A DNA stretch of 64,000 bases from contig NC_053496.1 of assembly GCF_905171775.1 (NCBI RefSeq), forward strand, positions 179,709,759 to 179,773,758, written 5' to 3'. Source of the DNA: Rana temporaria. Lineage: Eukaryota; Chordata; Amphibia; Anura; Ranidae. The position numbers and the translations under genes were made by a program. This document shows, one piece after another, positions 11,915 through 22,800 of this stretch. Each line of letters opens with the position of its first letter. The stretch's first letter is position 1. The notes beneath the pieces are model-generated. The model was not told the DNA's origin and did no database searches. It worked only from the letters and a program-made list of their open reading frames with translations.

Positions 11915-14463
11915 ATGATGGAGAATCAGCCGCCCCTCACATCACCGGGTAAGAGGAGACTTTATTGTAAAGGAGAGAGCAGTACGGAGGGTCCACCTAG
12001 ATCCCCCATCATCTGATAAACACATAGAAACAATGTATTCAGTCAGTGTGTGTGTTTCCTACAGATGGATCCAGTAATGGGATCCCACCAGAGAGATGTC
12101 CCCGTCCTCTGTATTCCCGGGATTCCACACAGGAAGGTCACATCATCCCTCACCATCAGCAGGTAGGTGGGACTGAGCAAGTAGACCCAACAATGTATTC
12201 CAAGCTTTGAGATTGCATTCTACTATGTAGCATTTTGAGTTTCTTTTTTTACAAATGTATTCCATCATCTTTGAGGTTCAGTGTGAAGTGATGAAAGACA
12301 TCAAACGTGAGATTAAAGAGGAAGAAGAAGAGATCTTGGTGAGTGGAGATCAGCAGTCTATGAAGGAGGGGGAGACGATTGTGGAAACTAAACAGGAGGA
12401 ATCGTCCGTTTACATTGGCATACGTAAGTAATAAATATTAAATGCAGAAACCATTTTTATATATTCATGTAACTTCTGTGAGAATAGAGTATGTATTGCT
12501 ACATCGGTTGAGAAAGGGTATATGTCTTTTAAACTCCTCAAAAAGAAAAAGAAAATTCAAAGCTGCAGTTGATCCTTAACCACTAACAGTAAGAACATCA
12601 TCGATATACCTACCACACACCTTCCTATGTATTGTATACTATATGAAAGTATCATTTCTAGTCTTTATCAGGAGAAGGCAATCATATTTGCCACACTACC
12701 CAATGTTCCCAACAAATGAGGAGGAGATACTGTACACCATATGAAAGGTCCATCTCCATTCCTCAATATAACGTCATGTTCCCAACAAATGAGGAGGATA
12801 TACTGTACACCATATGAAAGGTCCATCTCCATTCCTCAATATAACGTCATGTTCCCAACAAATGAGGAGGAGATACTGAGATTGCAGGCTTGGCTGGCTT
12901 AAATCAGGTTTGATCTCCACCCAGAGACTGGCCACATGAATCACCTTGCAGGTGGACAGACAGACATGGAGAAGGCCATATGAAAGGTCCATCTCCATTC
13001 CTCAATATAACGTCATGTTCCCAACAAATGAGGAGGAGATACTGAGATTGCAGGCTTGGCTGGCTTAAATCAGGTTTGATCTCCACCCAGAGACTGGCCA
13101 CATGAATCACCTTGCAGGTGGACAGACAGACATGGAGAAGGCCATATGAAAGGTCCATCTCCATTCCTCAATATAACGTCATGTTCCCAACAAATGAGGA
13201 GGAGATACTGTACACCATATAAAAGGAACATCTCCATTCCTCAATAGAACAATATCAATAACGCACAAACATGGTTACACCATGTGCTACGCTTGTTTTA
13301 GGTTTATTTTCTACTTCTGGTTGTTACTAATATTTGGATGTGAAATGTGTGATTGGTGGAATAGAACATCTTTGACTTCTGAATACAAAATAAGAGAAAA
13401 ATTTGAAATACATGCAATAAACAATCTCCTCTCCACAGATGGACATTATGTCGGAAGTGCATCAGAGGGACATCCTATTTCATCTCGGGATCATCGTGCA
13501 AAAGACAAAAGCATCTCCCAATATTCTCCAGGAGGGAATCCTTTACAGACCTCAATGGATCCCCGTAATCCTGAGGGATCTTCTCCTAAACCCCACACTG
13601 TGACTTCAGATGTCCATCTAAGTTCTCACAGTGCAGATCAATCGGCCTCCACATCTCATCCCAGGAATGCAGACCTGACCCAACAAACAATTCGCACCGT
13701 AGAACGTCCTTTCTCCTGTTTACAGTGTGAGAAATGTTTCACCAGTAAACGAGGCCTCCAAAGACACATGGTAGTCCACACTGGAGAGCGTCCTTTTCCA
13801 TGTACAGAGTGTGGAAAATGTTTCGTCTATAAAGGAGACCTCCATAAACATATGCGAATTCACTCAGGAGATCGTCCTTTCTCTTGTTCCCAGTGCGAGA
13901 AATCTTTCACCTATAAAGGAGACCTCCAAAAACATCTGATAGTTCACACTGGAGCGCGTCCTTTCCCATGTCCCGAGTGCGGCAAATGTTTCTCTCAGAA
14001 ATGCAAACTTCTTCTCCACCAGAGAAGTCACACGGGCGAGCGTCCTTATTCATGTTCAGAGTGCGGGAAAGCTTTCACTCATAAAATAAGCCTTACTAAT
14101 CACCAGAGAAGGCACGCGGGCGAGTGTCCTTTTACATGTTTAGAGTGCGGGAAAGGTTTTGTGCGGAAAGAAAAATGTATTGCGCACCAGAGAGTTCACA
14201 CCGGCGAGCGTCCTTCCATATGTTCGGAGTGTGGAAAAGGTTTCAGTGGGAGAGATAGCCTTCGCATGCACCAGAGAATTCACACGGGCGAGCGTCCTTA
14301 TAAATGTTCCGAGTGTGGGAAAAGTTTCAGAGAGAAAGGGAAACTTACCGGGCACCAGAGAATTCACACGGGCGAGCGTCCGTTCTCATGCTTAGTGTGC
14401 GGGAGAAGTTTCACTCTAAAACAAACCCTGAGTAAACACCAGATCACTCATATTGGTGAGTGA
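11915..14463 (+). CDS. Gene A: C2H2 zinc-finger protein, 9 fingers, half KRAB box
   Basis: Spliced model: join(11915..11948,12065..12162,12282..12423,13439..14463), 432 aa, stop TGA 14461-14463. All introns are GT-AG and phases close (1, 0, 1). Exon 4 (from 11870) keeps only the second half of the KRAB A-box (EGHKDLYKDVMMENQPP). The DVTVYFS-EEW half seen in C to E is replaced by TILHL, so I start at the first Met of VMMEN; no exon 2 or 3 was found upstream. Exon 6 is acidic (IKREIKEEEEE), with KQEES, a possible SUMO-type site. Exon 7 has a linker of about 80 residues, then nine C2H2 fingers with TGERP-type linkers, all with Cys2-His2 ligands. Expected role: nuclear DNA-binding regulator. The missing KRAB half suggests altered co-repressor contact, which is inference. 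Confidence 0.7.
12705..13235. repeat. 73-bp minisatellite in intron 6 of gene A, with a nested 100-bp duplication
   Basis: The unit contains AACAAATGAGGAGGAGATAC, ACCATATGAAAGGTCCATCT and CCATTCCTCAATATAACGTC. Two copies carry an extra block of about 100 bp (GATTGCAGGCTTGGCTGGC to GACATGGAGAAGGC) at about 12880-12978 and 13045-13142. The plain array recurs in intron 6 of B and C, but not D or E. Confidence 0.85.
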
Positions 14464-14760
14464 CCATTTTTTTTTCCATGTTCAGAGTGCGGGAAATGTT
14501 GCACTCAGAAAGTGATCTTCTTAAAGAATAGAGGACACTTTATTATACCCTTTAAGACGGGACTATTTCAGATGTCTTTCTCATGTTTGGAATGCATAAA
14601 AAAAGAAGGGAAAATTGTTATACATCAGGGAAGTCACACATGGGAGCGTTCTTCGTGTTCAAAGTGCGGGAAAAGTTTAGCCAAGGAAGGAAATGTTTTA
14701 TTAAACGGGGAAGTCCTAGGTAGGAAAGTCCTTTTTTTATTTATTTTTTTATAATCGGAG
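14464..14760 (+). pseudogene. Decayed extra zinc fingers after the gene A stop
   Basis: After the stop, finger fragments continue out of frame: TGTTCAGAGTGCGGGAAATG, then TGTTTGGAATGCATAAAA with CATCAGGGAAGTCACACA, then TGTTCAAAGTGCGGGAAAAG. At least three ancestral fingers are recognisable at DNA level, with frameshifts and stops. They show the array was once longer. Confidence 0.75.
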
Positions 14761-14819
14761 TGCATGGTAAAAATCCGATTAGATTTAAACACACGCCTGC
14801 TGATCCTGTTGACAAGCCT

Positions 14820-14905
14820 AACAAAATGCAGAAACCTACAGCAGCCAATCAGAGTTTGTCTTTCACCAATGAATGTTTTAGTTGGTAGCTGCTCATCATT
14901 TTCAA
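14820..14905 (+). other. Conserved 3'-flank block with CCAAT motif
   Basis: CAGCCAATCAGAGTTTGTCT, preceded by ATGCAGAAACCTACAG, recurs downstream of gene C (about 35430-35480) and in shorter form after gene E (about 54485-54515). AGCCAATCAG matches the NF-Y (CCAAT-box) consensus. Function is unknown. Confidence 0.45.
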
Positions 14906-14914
14906 ATATAGATC

Positions 14915-17040
14915 TGAGACGCGATCCTGCACTGAGGTCAATGAGACAGGATCCTGCACTGATGTCAATGAGACAGGATCCTGCACTGACGTCAATGAGA
15001 CAGGATCCTGCACTGACGTCAATGAGACAGGATCCTGCACTGACGTCAATGAGACAGGATCCGGCACTGACGTCAATGAGACAGGATCCTGCATTGACGT
15101 CAGTGAGACAGGATCCTGCATTGACGTCAGTGAGACGAGATCCTGCATTGACCTCAATGAGACGCGGTCGTGCATTGACCTCAATGAGACGCGGTCGTGC
15201 ATTGACCTCAATGAGACGCGGTCGTGCATTGACCTCAATGAGACGCGGTCGTGCATTGACCTCAATGAGACGCGGTCGTGCATTGACCTCAGTGAGACGC
15301 GGTCGTGCATTGACCTCAGTGAGACGCGGTCGTGCATTGACCTCAGTGAGACGCGGTCGTGCATTGACCTCAATGAGACGCGGTCGTGCATTGACCTCAA
15401 TGAGACGCGGTCGTGCATTGACCTCAATGAGACGCGGTCGTGCATTGACCTCAAAGAGACGCGACCTTTCATTGACGTCAGCGAGACGCGACCTTTCATT
15501 GACGTCAGTGAGACGCGACCTTTCATTGACGTCAGTGAGACGTGACCCTGCATTGACGTCAGTGAGAGGAGATCCTGCATTGACGTCAGTGAGAGGAGAT
15601 CCTGCATTGACGTCAGTGAGACGAGATCCTGCATTGACGTCAGTGAGACGAGATCCTGCATTGACGTCAGTGAGACGAGATCCTGCATTGACGTCAGTGA
15701 GACGAGATCCTGCATTGACGTCAGTGAGAGGAGATCCTGCATTGACGCCAGTGAGACGAGATCCTGCATTGATGTCAGTGAGAGGAGATCCTGCATTGAC
15801 GCCAGTGAGACGAGATCCTGCATTGACGCCAGTGAGACGAGATCCTGCATTGACGCCAGTGAGACGAGATCCTGCATTGACGCCAGTGAGACGAGATCCT
15901 GCATTGACGCCAGTGAGACGAGATCCTGCATTGACGCCAGTGAGACGAGATCCTGCATTGACGCCAGTGAGACGAGATCCTGCATTGACGCCAGTGAGAC
16001 GAGATCCTGCACTGACGTCAATGAGACAGGATCCGGCACTGACGTCAATGAGACAGGATCCTGCACTGACGTCAATGAGACAGGATCCTGCACTGACGTC
16101 AATGAGACAGGATCCTGCACTGACGTCAATGAGATGCGATCCTACGTTGACGTCAATGAGACACGAACTTGCATTGACGCCAGTGAGACGTGGTCGTGCA
16201 TTGACGTCAGTGAGACAGGATCCTGCATTGACGTCAGTGAGACGAGATCCTGCATTGACCTCAATGAGACGCGGTCGTGCATTGACCTCAATGAGACGCG
16301 GTCGTGCATTGACCTCAATGAGACGCGGTCGTGCATTGACCTCAATGAGACGCGGTCGTGCATTGACCTCAGTGAGACGCGGTCGTGCATTGACCTCAAT
16401 GAGACGCGGTCGTGCATTGACCTCAATGAGACGCGGTCGTGCATTGACCTCAATGAGACGCGGTCGTGCATTGACCTCAAAGAGACGCGACCTTTCATTG
16501 ACGTCAGCGAGACGCGACCTTTCATTGACGTCAGCGAGACGCGACCTTTCATTGACGTCAGTGAGACGTGACCCTGCATTGACGTCAGTGAGAGGAGATC
16601 CTGCATTGACGTCAGTGAGAGGAGATCCTGCATTGACGTCAGTGAGACGAGATCCTGCATTGACGTCAGTGAGACGAGATCCTGCATTGACGTCAGTGAG
16701 ACGAGATCCTGCATTGACGTCAGTGAGAGGAGATCCTGCATTGACGCCAGTGAGACGAGATCCTGCATTGACGCCAGTGAGACGAGATCCTGCATTGACG
16801 CCAGTGAGACGAGATCCTGCATTGACGCCAGTGAGACGAGATCCTGCATTGACGCCAGTGAGACGAGATCCTGCATTGACGTCAGTGAGACGAGATCGTG
16901 CATTGGCGTCAGTGAGACGAGATCGTGCATTGGCGTCAGTGAGACGAGATCGTGCATTGGCGTCAGTGAGACGAGATCGTGCATTGGCGTCAGTGAGACG
17001 AGATCGTGCATTGACGTCACAGGGACGCGATCCTGCATTG
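14915..17040. repeat. 27-bp satellite, about 79 copies, carrying TGACGTCA
   Basis: The basic unit is GAGACGAGATCCTGCATTGA followed by CGTCAGT, with sub-variants GACCTCAAT/CGGTCG, GACGCC and ACAGGATCC. Many units contain the palindrome TGACGTCA, the CREB/ATF consensus, and each unit has about two CpG. A block of 38 units is duplicated: TCAAAGAGAC at 15451 and 16477, and CGTGACCCTG at 15541 and 16567, both exactly 1026 bp apart. Because 27 is a multiple of 3, long open frames run through several phases on both strands. I treat these as by-products. It lies between the gene A finger relics and its poly(A) signal, so it may be 3' UTR. Confidence 0.9.
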
Positions 17041-17054
17041 AACAGTTATATACA

Positions 17055-17060
17055 AATAAA
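17055..17060 (+). terminator. Candidate poly(A) signal of gene A
   Basis: AATAAA sits in TATACAAATAAAGTTTTTAA, in the single-copy tail (17038-17265) that follows the satellite. The same tail, with AATAAA, occurs three times after gene B. This would give gene A a 3' UTR of about 2.6 kb that includes the satellite. It is not proven. Confidence 0.5.
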
Positions 17061-17271
17061 GTTTTTAAAACTGACACGTGTGATTTGCGTATTTTTTTTA
17101 AACATTCCAACACCCAAAAACCAACAATCTTCAAAACCAAAGATTGTGCCCGGCAGCTGTGCTCCTATGTGGGTTCACACTGTGACCGTGAGGAATTTCT
17201 TAGCTCGGTGGTAGTGCATATCAGTAAATCCAGTCAACTTCAGCCACTCTGCTTACCCAGTTGATAACATT

Positions 17272-18170
17272 ATATTGTCAAAAGTATTGGGACGCCTGCC
17301 TTTACACGCACATGAACTTTAATGGCATCCCAGTCTTATTCCGTAGGGTTTAATATTGAGTTGGCCCCGCCCTTTGCAGATATAACAGCTTCCACTCTTC
17401 TGGGAAGGCCGTCCACAAGGTTTAGGAGTGTGGTGAAACATTCCCATAGACAATCTTCCAGAAGCACATTCCTGAGGTCAGGCACTGCTAATGCATAGCT
17501 CCCAACTGTCCCTGATTTCGAGGGACTGTGCCTGATTTGGAGCAATGTCCCTCTGGCCCTCATTTGTCCCTCATTTTGGTCTGATCTATAAAGATGTATA
17601 AAAAATGCACTTTTTATCTTTCAAAAAGTGTTTTCCAACGGTAAATCTTTCATCTGATTTCCAAATTGCTGCATTTGTAAGTTCCAAGAGCCAATATAAA
17701 GGAATAGTAGTGGTAAAAAAAAATGCACTTGTGGGTTTAACCAATCTTGTTTTTTTGTGTGCAATTCTCCTTTAATGGGGCGTGGCAAGGGGTGTGTCCT
17801 ATGCCTGCATACTTTCGCTGATAGGTGTCCCTCATTCCCATCTCAAGAAGTTGGGAGGTATGCTGATGTTGGATAAGAAAGCCTGGCTCGCAATCTCCGC
17901 TCTAATTCATCCCAACGGTGTTCTATTGGTTGGGGGTCAGGACTCTGTGCAGGCCAGTCAAGTTCCTCCACCCCAAACTTGCTCACCCATGTCTTTATGG
18001 ACCTTGCTTTGTGCACTGGTGGGCAGTCATGTTGGAACAGGAAGGGGCCGTCCCCAAACTGTTCCCACAAAGTTGGGAGCATGAAATTTTCCAAAATGTC
18101 TTGTTATGCTGACGCCAAGCCCAACCCCTGAAAAACAAACACCACAATCCCCCCTCCGCTAAATGGTATG
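17272..18170 (-). mobile_element. Tc1-type transposon fragment with a nested element
   Basis: The terminal sequence ATTGTCAAAAGTATTGGGAC and the reversed transposase C-terminus (FQHDCPPVHKA and PIEHRWDELERRLRA on the minus strand, 17843-18094) match the element at 2180-2665. It is split by an insertion of about 380 bp (17488-17866) whose ends GCATAGCTCCCAACTGTC and AAGTTGGGAGGTATGC are inverted. The transposase is incomplete. Confidence 0.75.
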
Positions 18171-18291
18171 GACCAGTGCACAAAGCAAGGTCCATAAAGA
18201 CTCGGATGAGTCTGTGTGACTGCACAGACTCGCTCATCCATGTCTTTATGGACCTTGCTTTGTGCACTGGTCCAAACCATTTAGTGGGGGG
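18168..18291. repeat. Palindrome made from two opposed Tc1 pieces
   Basis: GGACCAGTGCACAAAGCAAG GTCCATAAAGAC is answered by GTCTTTATGGACC TTGCTTTGTGCACTGGTCC around a short spacer. The same hairpin occurs before gene C at about 26331-26460, so it was copied with the spacer. Confidence 0.8.
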
Positions 18292-18421
18292 GGGGGGGTT
18301 TATGGTGAGTCTGATTGATTATGGTGTGTCCAAAGGGCGTGTGCTAAAAAAAGCAGAGGTGATCAAATATCAACCAAACAAAGCTCTGTTTGTTGGGGAG
18401 GGACATCACAAACCTTCCGGG

Positions 18422-19225
18422 GCTGAAGTGGTTAATGTTCAGCAATTCACAACAAGCCCGGTGGGAAGGCACATCGACCGGGAAAAATCACAGAATGCAA
18501 CAACGATGTACGTGGCTCTCTTCTTGGCACCCGTGCCGGGTTGTCCTGTGGACAGATTCTCCCTCCTGAGCTGTGGATCTCTGCAGCTCCTCCACAGTTA
18601 CCATGGACCTCTTGGCTGCTTCTCTGATGAATGCTCTCCTTGCCCGGCTGGTCAGTTTAGGTGGACGGCCATGTCTTGGTAGGTTTGCAGTTGGGCCATA
18701 CTCTCCATTTTCCGATGATGGATTGAACAGTGATCCATGGGATGTCCATAGCTTCTGATAATTTGTTATAACCTAACCCTGCTTTATACTTTTCCACAAC
18801 TTTATCCCTAACCTGTCTGGTGTGTTCCTTGGCCTTCATGATGCTGTTTGTTCACTAAGATTCTTTAACAAACCTCTGAGGGCTTCACAGAACAGCTGTA
18901 TTTATACTGAGATGAAATTACACACAGGTGGACTCCATTTACTAATTAGGTGACTTCTGAAGGCAATTGGCTCCACTAGAGGGTATCAGAGTAAAGGGGG
19001 CTGAATACAAATGCGCCCCCCCCCCCCCACACACACTTTTCACATATTTATTTGTAAAACATTTTGAAAACCACTTATCATTTTCCTTCCACTTCACAAT
19101 TATGTGGCACTTTGTGTTGGTCTATCACATAAAATCCCAATAAAATACATTTACGTTTTTGGTGGTAACATGACAAAATGTGGAACATTTCAAGGGGTAT
19201 GAATACTTTTTCAAGGCGCTGTATA
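18422..19225 (-). mobile_element. Second Tc1-type family, internally deleted
   Basis: The minus strand from about 18839 reads as a Tc1 transposase N-terminus (VRDKVVEKYKAGLGYNKLSE, then TVQSIIGKW, a helix-turn-helix region). The right end is GAATACTTTTTCAAGGCGCT. Compared with the copy before gene C (26700-27755), the segment matching roughly 26800-27090 is absent here. Neither copy encodes a full transposase. Confidence 0.75.
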
Positions 19226-19316
19226 ACATGCAAGTAAAACAATGTATGCAACGTAAAGGAAGAATGCACCACAGGGGAAGCGCTCAATTTTCCAACAAAG
19301 GATGCAGGTTTTTTTG

Positions 19317-19471
19317 CTTACAAGGTGTCAGTCTGACTTATCAGTGGAACGCAAGGAAGTGATGTCAAGTCCAGACAGGAAGTGATGTCAGGTCCAGACA
19401 GGAAGTTCCGGGTGAGAGGTGAGTCGGGAGGAAGTAGAGAGGAGACATTGCTGGAACTGGCAGCAGAGGAG
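19317..19471 (+). promoter_or_regulatory. Promoter block and noncoding exon 1 of gene B
   Basis: TTACAAGGTGTCAG (CTCF-like, one mismatch to the C copy) is followed by repeated GACAGGAAGTGATGTCAGGT words (ETS-type AGGAAGTG), then TTCCGGGTGAGAGGTGAGTC. The exon block ends GCAGAGGAG before GTAATA at 19472. Layout is as in genes A, C, D and E. Confidence 0.55.
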
Positions 19472-19858
19472 GTAATAAGATATTATTTTATATTTACACC
19501 CAATAATCCCCCGTCATGTCCGTCCTCTTCCTCCATTGTCACTATGATGTCTGTTATGGTTGATAGTCCACATGCTTTCTAAATTTAGAACCACATAACA
19601 TTGCCTCTGGGTTGTTAGCTGTCATCACTGTTAGATAAGGAGCTCACTGGGGAATATTTATATACACATTTTTCTTTCTTAATTTTTTTATATATACAGT
19701 ATATAGTTGTCACATCTTAAATTAAGGTGCTCCTTTCTTACACAACCAAATCACAATCGCACTGGACCATTTTTTTAATGCAACATGCCTTTTTCTTTTT
19801 ATAGACTATATTGCATATACTGCACTTAGAAGGACACAAGGATCTCTACAAGGACGTC

Positions 19859-22800
19859 ATGATGGAGAATCAGCCGCCCCTCACATCACCGGGTAAGAGG
19901 AGACTTTATTGTAAAGGAGAGAGCAGTACGGAGGCTCCACCTAGATCCCCCATCATCTGATAAACACATAGAAACGATGGGCTAGATTCAGGTAGCTCGG
20001 CGCATAGTTTTGCCAGCGTATCGAATATACGCTACGCCAATGGCGCGCACAGAGCAGTATTCACAAAGCATACGCCCCATACGTTGCCGCGGCGTAGCGT
20101 AATATGGTCCGCGTAAGCCCGCCTAATTCAAAGTAGGCTGGTAGTGGGCATGTTGTATTGAAATGAATCGTGACCCCATGTAAATGAAGCGCCGTACGAA
20201 CGGCGCATGCTCAGAATCACGTCACATATACTCCCTAAGCTACGTCGTCTCAATGCTTTCGACGTGAACGTAGCCTACGCACAGCCCCATTCCCGTACGA
20301 CTTACGTAATCGACATAAAATTCGACGGCCGTTCCGACGTCCATACCTTTGCATGGGTAGCGCCACCTATAGCAGGGATAACTTTACGATGGACGTACGC
20401 CTTACGTAAACGGCGTAGATTACAGCGACGGGCGCAAGTACGTTCGTGAATAGGCGTATCTAGGTCATTTACATATTCGGCACGTAAATCAATGGAAGCA
20501 CCCCTTGCGGCCAGCGTAAATATGCGCCCAAGATCCGACGGCGTAGGAGACTTACGTTGGTCGGATAAAGGCCAAATTCAGGCGTATCTAGTTAAGAGAA
20601 TAGGGCACATAGATACGACGGCGCATTTGTTCACTTACGCTGCATATCTGTAGATACGCCATCTTAATTGTTCTGTGAATCTAGCCCAATGTACTCAGTC
20701 AGTGTGTGTGTTTCCTATAGATGGATCCAGTAATGGGAAACCACCAGAGAGATGTCCCGTCCTCTGTATTTTCAGCTAACAGTGGGGCCCAAACTGTAGG
20801 GTGGTGCACATTATTGTAAAGGAGAGAGCAGTACGGAGGCTCCACCTAGATCCCCCATCATCTGATAAACACATAGAAACAATGTATTCAGTCAGTGTGT
20901 GTGTTTCCTACAGATGGATCCAGTAATGGGAAACCACCAGAGAGATGTCCCCGTCCTCTGTATTTTCAGCTAACAGTGGGGCCCAAACTGTAGGGTGGTG
21001 CACATTATTGTAAAGGAGAGAGCAGTACGGAGGCTCCACCTAGATCCCCCATCATCTGATAAACACATAGAAACAATGTATTCAGTCAGTGTGTGTGTTT
21101 CCTACAGATGGATCCAGTAATGGGAACCCACCAGAGAGATGTCCCCGTCCTCTGTATTCCTGGGATTCCACACAGGAAGGTCACATCATCCCTCGCCATC
21201 ATCATCAGGTAGGTGGGACTGAGCATGTAGAACTCAAAATGTATTCTAATCTATGAGAGGACATTCTTCTGTGTAATCTCTTGTTTCTTTTTACCAATGT
21301 ATTCTATCACCTTTGGGGTTTAGGGTGAAGAACTGAAAGACATCAAAGTTGAGTATAAAGAGGAAGAAGAAGAGAGGTTGGTGAGTGGAGATCAGCAGTC
21401 TATGGAGGAGGGGGAGATGATTATGGAAACTAAACAGGAGGAAACTTCCTTTTACATTGGCATACGTAAGTAATAAATATTAAATGCAGAAACCATTTTT
21501 ATATATTCATGTTACTTCTGTGAGCATAGAGTATGTATTGCTACATCGGTTGAGAAAGGGTATATGTCTTTTAAACTCCTCCAAAAAAAAAGAGAATTCA
21601 AAGAACCAGTTGATCCTTAACCACTAACAGTAAGAACATCATCGATATACCTACCATACACCTTCCTATGCATTGCATACTATATGAAAGCATCATATCT
21701 AGTCTTTCTCAGGAGAAGGCAATTATATTTGCCACACTACCCAATGTTCCCAACAAATGAGGAGGAGATACTGTACACCATATGAAAGGTCCATCTTCAT
21801 TCCTCAATATAACGTCATGTTCCCAACAAATGAGGAGGAGATACTGTACACCATATGAAAGGTCCATCTCCATTCCTCAATATAACGTCATGTTCCCAAC
21901 AAATGAGGAGGAGATACTGTACACCATATGAAAGGTCCATCTCCATTCCTCAATATAACGTCATGTTCCCAACAAATGAGGAGGAGATACTGTACACCAT
22001 ATGAAAGGTCCATCTCCATTCCTCAATATAATGTCATGTTCCCAACAAATGAGGAGGAGATACTGTACACCATATGAAAGGTCCATCTCCATTCCTCAAT
22101 ATAACGTCATGTTCCCAACAAATGAGGAGGAGATACTGTACACCATATGAAAGGTCCATCTCCATTCCTCAATATAACGTCATGTTCCCAACAAATGAGG
22201 AGGAGATACTGTACACCATATGAAAGGTCCATCTCCATTCCTCAATATAACATTATCAATAATGCACACACACGGTGCTACGTTTCCTTTTTTTATTACT
22301 AATATTTGGATGTGAAATGTGTGATTGGTGGAATAGAACATCTTTGACTTCGGAATACATGCAATAAATAATCTCTCCACAGATGGACATTATGTTGGAA
22401 GTACATCAGAGGGACATCCTATTTCATCTCAGGATCATCATGCAGAAGACAAAAGCATCTCCCAATATTCTCCAGGAGGGAATCACATTCCTCAAAATAT
22501 ACATCAGAGACCTCGCCGTTTACAGACCTCAATGGATCCTCGTAATCCTGAGGGATCTTCTCCTAAACCCCACACTGTGACTTCAGATGTCCATCTAAGT
22601 TCTCACAGTGCAGATCAATCGGCCTCCACATCTCATCCCAAGAAAGCAGAACATCTGACCCAACAAACAATTTACACCGGAGAACGTCCTTTCTCCTGTC
22701 CAGAGTGCGGGAAATGTTTCACCAGTAAACAAGTCCTCCAAAGACATCTGATAATCCACACTGGAGAGCGTCCTTTCTCATGTACAGAGTGTGGAAAATG

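Noticed and set aside
14764..17214. An 816-residue open frame of nine-residue repeats (RRDPALTSV type), with a 426-residue antisense partner and others
   Set aside because: The DNA repeat is 27 bp, a multiple of 3, so several frames stay open on both strands for purely arithmetical reasons. The start lies in finger-relic flank and there is no conserved domain.
17843..18094. Tc1 transposase pieces as functional genes
   Set aside because: All copies lack one or both halves of the transposase, carry frameshifts or nested insertions, and lack paired terminal repeats.
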